Assembly: GCA_046538375.1 (NCBI GenBank)
Contig: JBKHJA010000027.1
Span: forward strand, 1 to 24,395
Source: JBKHJA01 sp046538375
GTDB taxonomy: Bacteria; Acidobacteriota; Aminicenantia; Aminicenantales; Aminicenantaceae
Reading direction: 5' to 3'
DNA length: 24,395 nt
The notes below the pieces were generated by a model. It saw only the letters and a program-made list of their open reading frames with translations. It did no database searches and was not told the origin of the DNA. Shown here in pieces: positions 13,175 through 20,749 of the stretch. The first letter of the stretch is position 1; each line of letters starts with the position of its first letter. The position numbers were made by a program, and so were the translations under genes.

Positions 13175-15178
13175 ATGAGTGATGAAGCCTATAAGCCTTA
13201 CGTTCCCCCTGAAAAATCTTTAAAGGAAATCTCATTCAAAGCTATTTTCCTGGGGATCATCATGGCTATCATTCTGGGAGCAGCTAATGCTTATCTGGGG
13301 CTTCTTGTGGGTATGACCGTAGCTGCCACCTTTCCGGCAGCGGTGATTGCTATGGCCGTTCTCCGGCCTCTCAAGGGCACTATTTTGGAGGAAAATCTGG
13401 CCAGAACCACCGGAGCGGTGGGGGAAGCCCTAGCTGCGGGAGCAATCTTCACCATCCCGGCCTTTCTCATGACTGGGGTGTGGACAAAATTTGACCTGGT
13501 CAAGTCTTCCCTTCTTATGTTGGTGGGAGGTATCCTGGGCGTCTTTCTCATCATCCTGGTCAGGCGAACTCTGGTTGAAGACGTCGAACTTCCTTTTCCG
13601 GAAAGCGTGGCCTGCGCGGAAATGGTCAAAACAGGACAGAAAGGGGGAGCTAATGCTGCTTACATGTTCTGGGCCATGGGACTGGGTGCCTTTGTTGAAT
13701 TTTTTACCAGTGAAAACGGCATTCGCATCATCAAACCATACGTAAGAACTGTATTCAAGATTCCCGGTTTATCCCGAATTTCTTATTTAGACGGGGAGAA
13801 TAACCTTGTCTACAAAACCCCGGAGGCCATCAAAGGAAGAATGTTCATAGAGTCCCCAGCAGCCAATGCGGCCATGACTGGAGTCGGTTACATCATCGGC
13901 CCTACTTTGGCAGCATTGACTTTTTCCGGGGGAGTGTTAGGTTGGCTTTTTCTGATGCCCATCCTCCTTTTTATCAGCGGGGATTTAGGAAGAATTGTGA
14001 CCGAATTTGGCGGAAACTGGACCACTATGGCGGTCTCGGCTTACAATGCTCAGATCAAGCCCATTGCCGTAGGAGCCATGCTGGTGGGAGCCTTTTATAC
14101 CTTGTACAGAATGCGTAAGAGCCTTATCACTGGAATCGGGCGCTCCATAACAGATGTCAAAAAGGCTCGGACAGAAGAAGCTTCAGAAACTCTCAGGACA
14201 GATAAGGATTTGCCTTTCCCTTCTATAATTTTGGCCATTATGGCTCTCATTATTCCCATGATCATCCTCTACAACATATTCACCAGGAATCTTGGATCCT
14301 CTCTAGTCTCAGCCTTGGTCATGATTATTATGGGGCTGCTTTTTGCTGCGGTAGCTGGCTATCTGGTGGGGATTATCGGCTCTTCTTCCAATCCTATATC
14401 AGGACTTACTCTTACCACTTTGCTGATTGCCGCTTTGATGATGGTCATCATGGGACAAAGAGGAAACGAAGGAATTGCTGCGGTACTAGGGGTGGCAGCC
14501 GTGGTCTGCTGTGTGGCTGGTGTGGCGGGAGATATGATTCAGGACTGGAAAGTGGGACATATTCTTGGCGGAACCCCCTGGCGCATGCAAATAGGGGGAA
14601 TTATCGGAGTGACTGCTGCTGCTCTGACCCTGACTTTCTCGCTTCAGCTTCTCCACAACACCATGAGGATCGGAAGCGAAGCCCTGCCCGCTCCTCAAGC
14701 TGGACTGATGGCCACCATGGCCAATGGAATCGTGGGAGGAGAAATGGCCTGGCCGCTGGTGATCGCGGGAATGCTACTGGCTGTGGTGCTTATTCTTATC
14801 GGATCTCCTTCTCCCATGCTCATTGCTGTGGGAATGTATCTTCCTTTTCGGGCCACAGCCTGTATCTTTTTCGGAGGAGTCTTAAAATATATCTTGAACA
14901 ACAGGGTAAAACAAAGAAAACCTACTGGCCGGGGGAAAGAAATTGTGGGGAATATTGGCCTCCTGCTGGCCTCAGGATTGATAGCTGGACAAGCCATCTT
15001 GGGAATCATTACCGCCGCTTTAAAGGGAGCCAAAGTCACCATGCCCGAATCCCTGAACAATCCTTGGTTGGGCTTGATCATATTTTTGGTCCTCGGTTTT
15101 ATCCTGATTTATTTCCCTTACAAAAAGATGATAGACGCAGGCGAATTCGGTGCTCCATCCGAAGAGAAGGAAAGCTGA
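13175..15178 (+). CDS. OPT family oligopeptide transporter
   Basis: A 667-residue membrane protein of the prokaryotic OPT family (TIGR00733 type), likely a proton-coupled importer of oligopeptides or peptide-like metal chelates. About 14-16 hydrophobic helices are spread over the length. Family-like features include NAYLGLLVGMTVAATFPAAV near the start, GVGYIIGPTLAALTFSGGVLGW in the middle and the SNPISGLTLTT loop. The start is ATG 13175, with AAGGAG at 13163-13168 and 6-nt spacing. The open frame extends 21 codons upstream to a TTG at 13112, but that lies in the promoter. It is followed 15 bp later by a PqqD-domain gene. Confidence 0.93.
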   Translation: MSDEAYKPYVPPEKSLKEISFKAIFLGIIMAIILGAANAYLGLLVGMTVAATFPAAVIAMAVLRPLKGTILEENLARTTGAVGEALAAGAIFTIPAFLMTGVWTKFDLVKSSLLMLVGGILGVFLIILVRRTLVEDVELPFPESVACAEMVKTGQKGGANAAYMFWAMGLGAFVEFFTSENGIRIIKPYVRTVFKIPGLSRISYLDGENNLVYKTPEAIKGRMFIESPAANAAMTGVGYIIGPTLAALTFSGGVLGWLFLMPILLFISGDLGRIVTEFGGNWTTMAVSAYNAQIKPIAVGAMLVGAFYTLYRMRKSLITGIGRSITDVKKARTEEASETLRTDKDLPFPSIILAIMALIIPMIILYNIFTRNLGSSLVSALVMIIMGLLFAAVAGYLVGIIGSSSNPISGLTLTTLLIAALMMVIMGQRGNEGIAAVLGVAAVVCCVAGVAGDMIQDWKVGHILGGTPWRMQIGGIIGVTAAALTLTFSLQLLHNTMRIGSEALPAPQAGLMATMANGIVGGEMAWPLVIAGMLLAVVLILIGSPSPMLIAVGMYLPFRATACIFFGGVLKYILNNRVKQRKPTGRGKEIVGNIGLLLASGLIAGQAILGIITAALKGAKVTMPESLNNPWLGLIIFLVLGFILIYFPYKKMIDAGEFGAPSEEKES

Positions 15179-15193
15179 TATGGTAAGAGAATA

Positions 15194-15550
15194 GTGAACA
15201 AAAATAGGATAAAAGAGAAAAACACTAATCTTCTAGAACTCACTCCAGTCAGAAACATTCAGTGGAAAAAAAATAAGGAGGGATTGATTCTACTGCTGAA
15301 GCCTAAGGTCCATAACCAATGGCTTGCAAAATTCATCCTTCCCCGTTTAAAGAATCCTTACTACTCAATCCGTTTGGACGAAGTAGGGACATTTGTATGG
15401 GAAAAATGTGATGGTCAGCATACGGTTAGAGAATTGGCAGGCCATTTGAAAGATCGTTTCGGGGATAAGGTTGAACCTGTCTACGACCGCTTGGCCCTTT
15501 TTCTTCAAGGCTTGGAAAAGAGCCGCTTCATCGTATACCAGGGCATATAA
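15194..15550 (+). CDS. PqqD-domain protein (orphan)
   Basis: A 118-residue protein with a PqqD-like domain, about residues 35-115. Key segments are the RLDEVGTFVWEKCDGQHTV turn and the helical VRELAGHLKDRFG and DRLALFLQGLEKSRFI stretches. PqqD domains bind leader peptides of ribosomally made peptides (the RRE fold) and serve radical SAM enzymes, but the domain also occurs alone in proteins of unknown role. No pqqA-like precursor or partner radical SAM gene lies beside it. The start is GTG 15194 with GGTAAGAGA upstream, 15 bp after the OPT gene, so both are likely co-transcribed. Confidence 0.75.
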   Translation: MNKNRIKEKNTNLLELTPVRNIQWKKNKEGLILLLKPKVHNQWLAKFILPRLKNPYYSIRLDEVGTFVWEKCDGQHTVRELAGHLKDRFGDKVEPVYDRLALFLQGLEKSRFIVYQGI

Positions 15551-15650
15551 ATTATATTTCTCTGTTTCTGAATTAAAGCTATTTCATCATCACATATCAG
15601 CTTCATTTCAGCTAAAAAAAAGGGATATCACGCCTGAGCTATCTTATGGC

Positions 15651-15682
15651 AAGCATCTTTTTTCCGGGGAAAAAAGATGCTT
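15651..15682. terminator. Perfect 15-bp hairpin between the PqqD gene and def
   Basis: Arms aagcatcttttttcc (15651-15665) and ggaaaaaagatgctt (15668-15682) are perfectly complementary around a 2-bp centre. It lies 100 bp past the PqqD-domain stop and 80 bp before def. There is no T tract after the stem on either strand, so it is not a classic terminator. It may stop transcription from upstream, stabilise a 3' end, or be a protein site. Confidence 0.45.
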
Positions 15683-15699
15683 ACTGTCTCATCTTGGTC

Positions 15700-15729
15700 T
15701 TGTGCAAAAGGATGAATTTCTTTTAGAAT
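15700..15729 (+). promoter_or_regulatory. Putative promoter of def-fmt
   Basis: TTGTGC (15700-15705) and TAGAAT (15724-15729) are separated by 18 bp, giving a start near 15736 and a leader of about 27 nt. The -10 is good and the -35 is weak. Confidence 0.4.
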
Positions 15730-15762
15730 AAAAGGTAAGAAATCCACAGGAAACTGAAAGAA

Positions 15763-16275
15763 ATGACTTTATTAGAAATCATAAAATACGGCCATCCTAT
15801 TCTCATCAAAAAAGCAGAACCCATAATAAATATCGATCCCCGGATTAAAAGACTGGCTCAGAGTATGGTGCAGACCATGTGGGCAGCCCCAGGAATCGGC
15901 CTGGCTGCTCCTCAAGTCAACCGCAGCCTCAGGCTCATAACCGTTGATCTCTCTGTAGGAGAGAATGAAAAAGATCTGTTTATTCTTATCAACCCGGAAC
16001 TTTTAAGCAAAGAGGGAGAGGACAGCCAAGAAGAAGGTTGTCTCTCTGTCCCTGATATTCAGGAAAAAGTAACCCGACCTTTCCAGGTAGCCATCAAGGG
16101 CATCGATCTGAAAGGAAAGGAAAGAAAGATAGAAGCAGAAGGACTATTAGCCCGGGTATTATGTCACGAAATCGATCATCTTAACGGCAAACTGTTTATC
16201 GATCACCTCAGCCCTCTTAAAAGAAATCTGATCAAGAAAAAACTGAAAAAAAGAACAATAAAGAGAAATTTCTGA
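15763..16275 (+). CDS. def: Peptide deformylase
   Basis: Removes the formyl group from the N-terminal methionine of new proteins. The 170-residue protein has the three family motifs: GIGLAAPQ (44-51), EGCLSVP (91-97) and HEIDH (135-139). Cys93, His135 and His139 bind the catalytic metal and Glu136 is the general acid/base. ATG 15763 has only a weak purine-rich site upstream (AGGA at a long distance). The stop codon overlaps the fmt start by one base (TGATG), so the two are translated together. Confidence 0.97.
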   Translation: MTLLEIIKYGHPILIKKAEPIINIDPRIKRLAQSMVQTMWAAPGIGLAAPQVNRSLRLITVDLSVGENEKDLFILINPELLSKEGEDSQEEGCLSVPDIQEKVTRPFQVAIKGIDLKGKERKIEAEGLLARVLCHEIDHLNGKLFIDHLSPLKRNLIKKKLKKRTIKRNF

Positions 16276-17210
16276 TGAGGATCGTCTTCTTTGGAAGCCC
16301 TCCTTCCGCACTTCCTTGTCTGAAAAATATCTTGAAGGCCGGACACACTGTGGAACTGGTGATCACCCAGCCAGATAGGCCTTCGGGGAGAGGCAAAAAA
16401 CTCACCCCATCTGCTGTCAAGGCATTTGCCAGGGTACAAGGTATTCCTTGCTTCCAACCGCCAAGCATAAAAAATAACGCTGCGGCTGTAGAAAAAATAA
16501 AAAGAGTCAGACCCGATCTGAATGTGGTGGTGGCCTATGGACAGATCATTCCCTCCTCTATCATTTATCTCCCTCCATACAATTCTGTCAATGTCCATTT
16601 TTCTTTGCTTCCAAAGTACAGAGGAGCTTCTCCTGTGCAATGGGCCATTCTTAAAGGAGAGAAAAAGACAGGAGTGACCATATTTGAGCTTAACCATAAA
16701 ATGGATGAAGGAGATATCCTGTCTCAACAAGAAGTGGCCATCCGTCCCGGAGAATCGGCTGGCGAGCTGATGGATCGGTTAGCAGAAAAAGGAGCCCAGC
16801 TCCTTCTGGAGACATTGGCAAATATTGACAAAATCAAGCCCTTACAGCAAGACCATTCACAAGCCACCTATGCCCCCAGGTTAAGAAAGAAAGATGGAAA
16901 AATATGTTGGGAGAAAGATGCACTCAGCATAGAGAGGCAAGTGAGAGCTTTAAATCCTTGGCCTTCGGCTTTTACTTTTATTGACGGCAAACGAATAAAG
17001 ATTCTCAGAGGCGAAAAGGTTCATGCTGAAGTTCATAAGCCTCATCTCCCTGGTGAAATTTTGAGTCTAAGGAAAGAAGGCATTGAGGTTTATTGTGGAA
17101 AAGGAAGCGTCTTTTTGATCCAAAATCTCCAGCCTGAAAACAGAAATCCTATGAACGCTTATTCTTTCTCACTGGGAGGGAAAATCAAAGTGGGCAGTGT
17201 TTTGTGTTAA
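16275..17210 (+). CDS. fmt: Methionyl-tRNA formyltransferase
   Basis: Formylates initiator Met-tRNA with 10-formyltetrahydrofolate, the reaction whose product Def later reverses on proteins. The 311-residue protein has the formyltransferase core with the catalytic triad Asn106, His108 (NVHFSLLPKYRGASPVQW) and Asp144. FFGSPP at the start is the usual first beta strand, and the C-terminal OB-like domain starts near residue 205. His108 is followed by Phe where most family members have Pro. Start chosen by its TGATG overlap with def. Confidence 0.97.
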   Translation: MRIVFFGSPPSALPCLKNILKAGHTVELVITQPDRPSGRGKKLTPSAVKAFARVQGIPCFQPPSIKNNAAAVEKIKRVRPDLNVVVAYGQIIPSSIIYLPPYNSVNVHFSLLPKYRGASPVQWAILKGEKKTGVTIFELNHKMDEGDILSQQEVAIRPGESAGELMDRLAEKGAQLLLETLANIDKIKPLQQDHSQATYAPRLRKKDGKICWEKDALSIERQVRALNPWPSAFTFIDGKRIKILRGEKVHAEVHKPHLPGEILSLRKEGIEVYCGKGSVFLIQNLQPENRNPMNAYSFSLGGKIKVGSVLC

Positions 17211-17237
17211 GGGAAACAACAGGAGGTAAGGAAAAAA

Positions 17238-18134
17238 TCACTCTTCCAGGATGTAATAATAGGGGTTGACCGTTTTTCCGTTCACCCGGACTTCATAGTG
17301 AACATGAGGTCCTAAAGATTTGCCTGTTTTTCCAACTTCTCCGATAATATCTCCTCTCTTAACTTTCTGACCGGGTTTGACCAGGAATTTACTCAGATGA
17401 CAATAAACAGTAGTATAGCCTCCTCGATGGCTCAGGATGATGGTTCTCCCTCCTATTTTCTCTCTCTTCAACCGAACCACTACTCCATCGGCAGTAGCGT
17501 AAACAGGATTGCCATAATGGGTAGCAATATCTACCCCGGAGTGAAAAGCTCTTTTTCCTGTGAAAGGATCTTTTCTCCAGCCATAAGCGGATGTCATCCA
17601 CCCGTTGGCGGGCCAAATAGTGGGAGTGGCGGCAAGTTTCAATGACTGTTCTTCAAAAAATTGCACCAGTGTATTGAGATTCTTCTCCACTCCTTTGGCT
17701 TTCTGATTGATATCCTTCAACTGTGTGATATCCGTTTTGGAGGAAGAGCCAGCAGAATATTCATATTGCTCGGTTTTGGCCTCTCCTCCTCCTATTCCCA
17801 CCTCTTTCAACATATCAGGGGATTTCAGCCCAGCCATTATATTGAGCTTTTTTGCATAATTGGCAAAATGGGTGATGGTGTTTTGGAGCTCTGTTATGGA
17901 GTCTTGATAATGGCCGATGGTTTCTTCCTGCTCTCTGTTCTTCTGGAGAAGATCCTTGTATTTTTGTCTGGTCCCACTCAAAGTGAAATAGTCGATCAGA
18001 AACAGGACCAGGACTACCAACGAGAAAGCGCCTAAGCTGAGGGCCACTTTTATGGTTTTTTTGGAGAAAGATAGGGTTCTTGATTTTCCTTTTTGATGAG
18101 GGATGATGATTAAAGAAAAGTGTTTTCTGGGCAT
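17238..18134 (-). CDS. M23 family peptidoglycan endopeptidase
   Basis: A 298-residue membrane-anchored zinc endopeptidase of the LytM/M23 type that should cut peptide crosslinks in the cell wall. Layout: a basic cytoplasmic start, one transmembrane helix (about 29-49), a coiled-coil stalk (about 55-100), a low-complexity linker, and the M23 domain (about 172-298). The zinc and catalytic residues are present: HSGVD (His198, Asp202) and HVH (His277, His279), so it looks active and not a degenerate EnvC/NlpD-type activator. ATG 18134 has no visible Shine-Dalgarno and lies only about 7 nt from the predicted transcription start. It converges on fmt. Confidence 0.93.
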   Translation of the reverse strand: MPRKHFSLIIIPHQKGKSRTLSFSKKTIKVALSLGAFSLVVLVLFLIDYFTLSGTRQKYKDLLQKNREQEETIGHYQDSITELQNTITHFANYAKKLNIMAGLKSPDMLKEVGIGGGEAKTEQYEYSAGSSSKTDITQLKDINQKAKGVEKNLNTLVQFFEEQSLKLAATPTIWPANGWMTSAYGWRKDPFTGKRAFHSGVDIATHYGNPVYATADGVVVRLKREKIGGRTIILSHRGGYTTVYCHLSKFLVKPGQKVKRGDIIGEVGKTGKSLGPHVHYEVRVNGKTVNPYYYILEE

Positions 18135-18147
18135 CAGTCTGTTTATT

Positions 18148-18176
18148 TGAATATCAAATTAAAAATATGATGTCAA
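18148..18176 (-). promoter_or_regulatory. Putative promoter of the M23 gene
   Basis: On the minus strand, consensus TTGACA (18176-18171) and TATTCA (18153-18148) are separated by 17 bp. The -35 overlaps the stop codon of the upstream mutase small subunit. The start point would be near 18141, giving an almost leaderless transcript. Confidence 0.45.
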
Positions 18177-18598
18177 GAATTTTGTTGGGGCTGCGGTGAA
18201 GGCCTCCTTATGTTTTCCTTTATCCAATTTCCAATATTTTGGGTGGAGGACCCAGGCAAAAAAATCTCCTTGATTCCTATTTTTTTTAAAAGTGGAATAT
18301 CTTTTTCAGGAATAACCCCGCCTGCAATGACCTGGATATCATGGGCTCCTTTTTCTCTGAGGAGCTCCATGATTTTGGGAAAAAGGGCATTATGAGCCCC
18401 TGATAAAATACTCAATCCGATGATATCCACATCTTCTTGAACGGCAGCATTAACGATTTCCTCAGGTGTTCTTCTAAGACCGGTGTAGATGACTTCATAT
18501 CCCTGGTCTCTCAAGGCCCGACAAATCACTTTTGCTCCCCGGTCATGACCGTCCAGTCCGGGTTTGGCTACCAAGATCCTGATCTTCCTTTCAACCAT
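18173..18598 (-). CDS. B12-binding small subunit of an acyl-CoA mutase
   Basis: A 141-residue adenosylcobalamin-binding domain protein. The base-off B12 signature DGHDRG (residues 16-21, His18 being the cobalt ligand) is followed by the SxLSG-type loop (IGLSILSGAHN) and the GG motif (VIAGGVIPEKDI). It is the partner of the catalytic subunit encoded 81 bp upstream. Start is ATG 18598 with TGGAGGAATAC ahead; an in-frame TTG at 18610 lies inside that ribosome binding site and is rejected. Subunits encoded apart, as in isobutyryl-CoA and 2-hydroxyisobutyryl-CoA mutases and many archaeal-type methylmalonyl-CoA mutases. Confidence 0.93.
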   Translation of the reverse strand: MVERKIRILVAKPGLDGHDRGAKVICRALRDQGYEVIYTGLRRTPEEIVNAAVQEDVDIIGLSILSGAHNALFPKIMELLREKGAHDIQVIAGGVIPEKDIPLLKKIGIKEIFLPGSSTQNIGNWIKENIRRPSPQPQQNS

Positions 18599-18659
18599 GT
18601 ATTCCTCCAAAAATTAAATTTATTCTTCTGCTGACCATCAACCTGCCAACGCCTGTGGG

Positions 18660-18676
18660 AGAACATGCTCTGTTCT
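18660..18676 (-). other. Short hairpin after the mutase large-subunit stop
   Basis: Arms agaaca 18660-18665 and tgttct 18671-18676 pair perfectly around a 5-nt loop, three bases past the stop codon. No T tract follows, so it is more likely a spacer structure in the operon than a terminator. Confidence 0.3.
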
Positions 18677-18679
18677 TTA

Positions 18680-20359
18680 TCAATACATTATGGGTTCTTG
18701 GTATTCTCCATAAACATCCTTTAGGGAATCGGTGATCTCTCCCAAAGTAGCATAAGCCTTAACGCAGTTCAGGAGAAAAGGCATCAGATTCTGGTTGCCT
18801 TCAGCCGCTTTTTTCAAATCACTCAGGCTCTGCTTGACCTGATTATTATTCCTTGTCTTCTTGACTTCTTTTAATCGAGACAGCTGTTGTTTGGCTGCGG
18901 ATTCATCGATCTCTAATAAGGAAATGGGCTCATGTTCCATCTGAAAAGCATTGACTCCCACTATGATCTTTTCCTTTTTTTCTACAGCCCTCTGATATCT
19001 GTAAGCACTTTCGGCGATTTCCCTTTGAGGATAACCAAGTTCTATGGCTTTGACCATCCCCCCCATATCATCGATCTTTTTGATATAATCTTTGGTTTCA
19101 TCCTCCATCTCTCTGGTCATTTTTTCTACAAAATAGGCTCCTCCCAAAGGATCTATACAGTTGGCCACTCCACTCTCATGAGCGATGATCTGCTGTGTTC
19201 TTAAAGCGATGGTGACAGCCTCTTCTGAGGGAAGAGCATAGGTTTCATCAAGAGAGTTGGTGTGGAGGGACTGAGTGCCTCCCATGACTGCTGCCAGCGC
19301 TTGAATGGCCACTCTGATCACATTGTTATACGGCTGCTGCGCCATCAGGGAAACACCAGAGGTCTGAGTATGAAATCTCAGCCACCATGATCTGGGATTT
19401 TTTGCTCCAAGCCTTTCCCTCATCACCCCCGCCCAGATTTTTCTTGCAGCTCTGAATTTGGCAATTTCTTCGAAAAAATCGTTATGTGAATTGAAAAAGA
19501 AAGAAAGCCGTGGAGAGAACTCATCAATCTCCAGTCCTCTCTCCACAGCCCATTCCACATATTCAATCCCGTCTCTTAGAGTAAAAGCCAGCTCTTGAGC
19601 GGCGGTGGATCCAGCCTCTCTGATATGATATCCAGATATGGAGATGGTGTTCCATCGAGGAACATGTTTGGCCCCAAACTCAAAAGTGTCCACGATCAGC
19701 TTCATGGAGGGACGGGGAGGAAAAATAAATGTTTTCTGAGCTATGTATTCCTTGAGAATATCGTTCTGGATAGTTCCGGAGATAAGTTTCGGAGAAACAC
19801 CTTGTTTCTCAGCCACCGCAATATACATGGCCCAGAGGATGGCCGCTGGAGGATTGATGGTCATAGAAGTTGAGACTTTATCCAGAGGAATCCCGTCAAA
19901 TAAGATTTCCATATCTGCCAGTGAATCTACAGCTACACCGCATTTGCCTATCTCCCCTTGAGCCAAAGGATGGTTAGAATCAATACCCATCAGGGTAGGA
20001 AGATGAAAAGCCACGCTCAATCCCGTTTGTCCATGAGCGAGCAGATATTTGTATCTTTTATTGGTGTCCTCTGGAGTTCCGAATCCAGAAAACTGCCTCA
20101 TGGTCCAGAGACGGCCGCGGTACATGGTGGGATGAATTCCCCTGGCGAAAGGATATTCACCAGGAAATCCTAGATCTTTCTGGTAGTCAAAATCTTCCAG
20201 ATCAGCCGGAGTGTAAAGCTCTTTTATTTCTTTCCCTGAAATGGTGGTGAAATCCCGGTTGGTACCCTTTTTTTTCCTGAATGCTGGATCATATTTTTCC
20301 CTTTTCCATCGATCTGCTGATGATTTCAAATCCTTCCTGGAAGGCTTATCTTCTTTCAA
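18680..20359 (-). CDS. B12-dependent acyl-CoA mutase, catalytic subunit (isobutyryl-CoA mutase-like)
   Basis: A 559-residue TIM-barrel subunit that rearranges the carbon skeleton of an acyl-CoA by a radical route with adenosylcobalamin. Family blocks include TMRQFSGFGTPEDTN (86-100), STSMTINPPAA, GTIQNDILKEYIAQ (195-208) and ISGYHIREAG with the catalytic His245. Two substrate-pocket positions differ from methylmalonyl-CoA mutase: Phe90 instead of Tyr89 and Gln208 instead of Arg207 (P. shermanii numbering). Phe/Gln is the pair reported for isobutyryl-CoA mutase, so isobutyryl/n-butyryl-CoA is the likely substrate. Most pipelines would call it methylmalonyl-CoA mutase. The start is TTG 20359 with AAAGGAG ten nt upstream. 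No MeaB-type chaperone is seen. Confidence 0.93.
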   Translation of the reverse strand: MKEDKPSRKDLKSSADRWKREKYDPAFRKKKGTNRDFTTISGKEIKELYTPADLEDFDYQKDLGFPGEYPFARGIHPTMYRGRLWTMRQFSGFGTPEDTNKRYKYLLAHGQTGLSVAFHLPTLMGIDSNHPLAQGEIGKCGVAVDSLADMEILFDGIPLDKVSTSMTINPPAAILWAMYIAVAEKQGVSPKLISGTIQNDILKEYIAQKTFIFPPRPSMKLIVDTFEFGAKHVPRWNTISISGYHIREAGSTAAQELAFTLRDGIEYVEWAVERGLEIDEFSPRLSFFFNSHNDFFEEIAKFRAARKIWAGVMRERLGAKNPRSWWLRFHTQTSGVSLMAQQPYNNVIRVAIQALAAVMGGTQSLHTNSLDETYALPSEEAVTIALRTQQIIAHESGVANCIDPLGGAYFVEKMTREMEDETKDYIKKIDDMGGMVKAIELGYPQREIAESAYRYQRAVEKKEKIIVGVNAFQMEHEPISLLEIDESAAKQQLSRLKEVKKTRNNNQVKQSLSDLKKAAEGNQNLMPFLLNCVKAYATLGEITDSLKDVYGEYQEPIMY

Positions 20360-20429
20360 TGCTGATCCACTCCTTTCCGCACTAATTTTTGTCTATTGGA
20401 GTGTGAAGGGATAGTTTATGAAGATGCCA

Positions 20430-20687
20430 TCAGTCTTCGGTCACCTTTAACACCAGATCATTTTCTCTAACAGGGCTTTCCACTTTAAGACCGACTGGCT
20501 CGCCGGGTTGGGCTGAATCCACAGACTGATGCTCCACCTGCATGGACTCCACTTTTTGGTAGAAATCTGTAGTGTGTCCTTTGATATGAATGGTATCCCC
20601 AACTTCCAGCTTTCCCTTAGATAACTCCAAAACGCCCACATTTATTTTTGAGAAATAATGAGTGATTTTACCGATTTCTTCCTCCAT
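20430..20687 (-). CDS. Translation elongation factor-like protein (EF-Tu domain II fold)
   Basis: An 85-residue protein that resembles the second domain (beta barrel) of EF-Tu/IF2-type GTPases, without any GTPase domain. Supporting segments are GKITHYFSKINVGVLEL, LEVGDTIHIKGHTTDF and VGLKVESPVRENDLVLKV, the usual alternation of barrel strands with the GDxIxIKG turn. Stand-alone proteins of this kind are common in bacteria and archaea and are annotated elongation factor-like; their role is not known to me. Start ATG 20687 has a strong AAAGGAGG with 6-nt spacing. It sits 70 bp before the mutase gene and 62 bp after the SDR gene, perhaps in one transcript. Confidence 0.8.
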   Translation of the reverse strand: MEEEIGKITHYFSKINVGVLELSKGKLEVGDTIHIKGHTTDFYQKVESMQVEHQSVDSAQPGEPVGLKVESPVRENDLVLKVTED

Positions 20688-20708
20688 GAAAGCCTCCTTT
20701 TAAACTTA

Positions 20709-20723
20709 TGTTAAAAATTAACA
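20709..20723. promoter_or_regulatory. Operator-like palindrome
   Basis: Half-sites TGTTAA and TTAACA form a perfect 6-bp inverted repeat with a 3-bp centre, upstream of the EF-like gene. It could bind a dimeric regulator or be a chance AT-rich palindrome. Confidence 0.25.
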
Positions 20724-20749
20724 AAAATGAAGCCATTAGGCAAGATGTT

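Noticed and set aside
15471..15731. 86-codon plus-strand frame overlapping the PqqD gene and the 15-bp hairpin
   Set aside because: It has no ribosome binding site, has odd composition, overlaps a real gene in another frame, and runs through a perfect palindrome. I also considered it as a RiPP precursor and saw no leader-core pattern.
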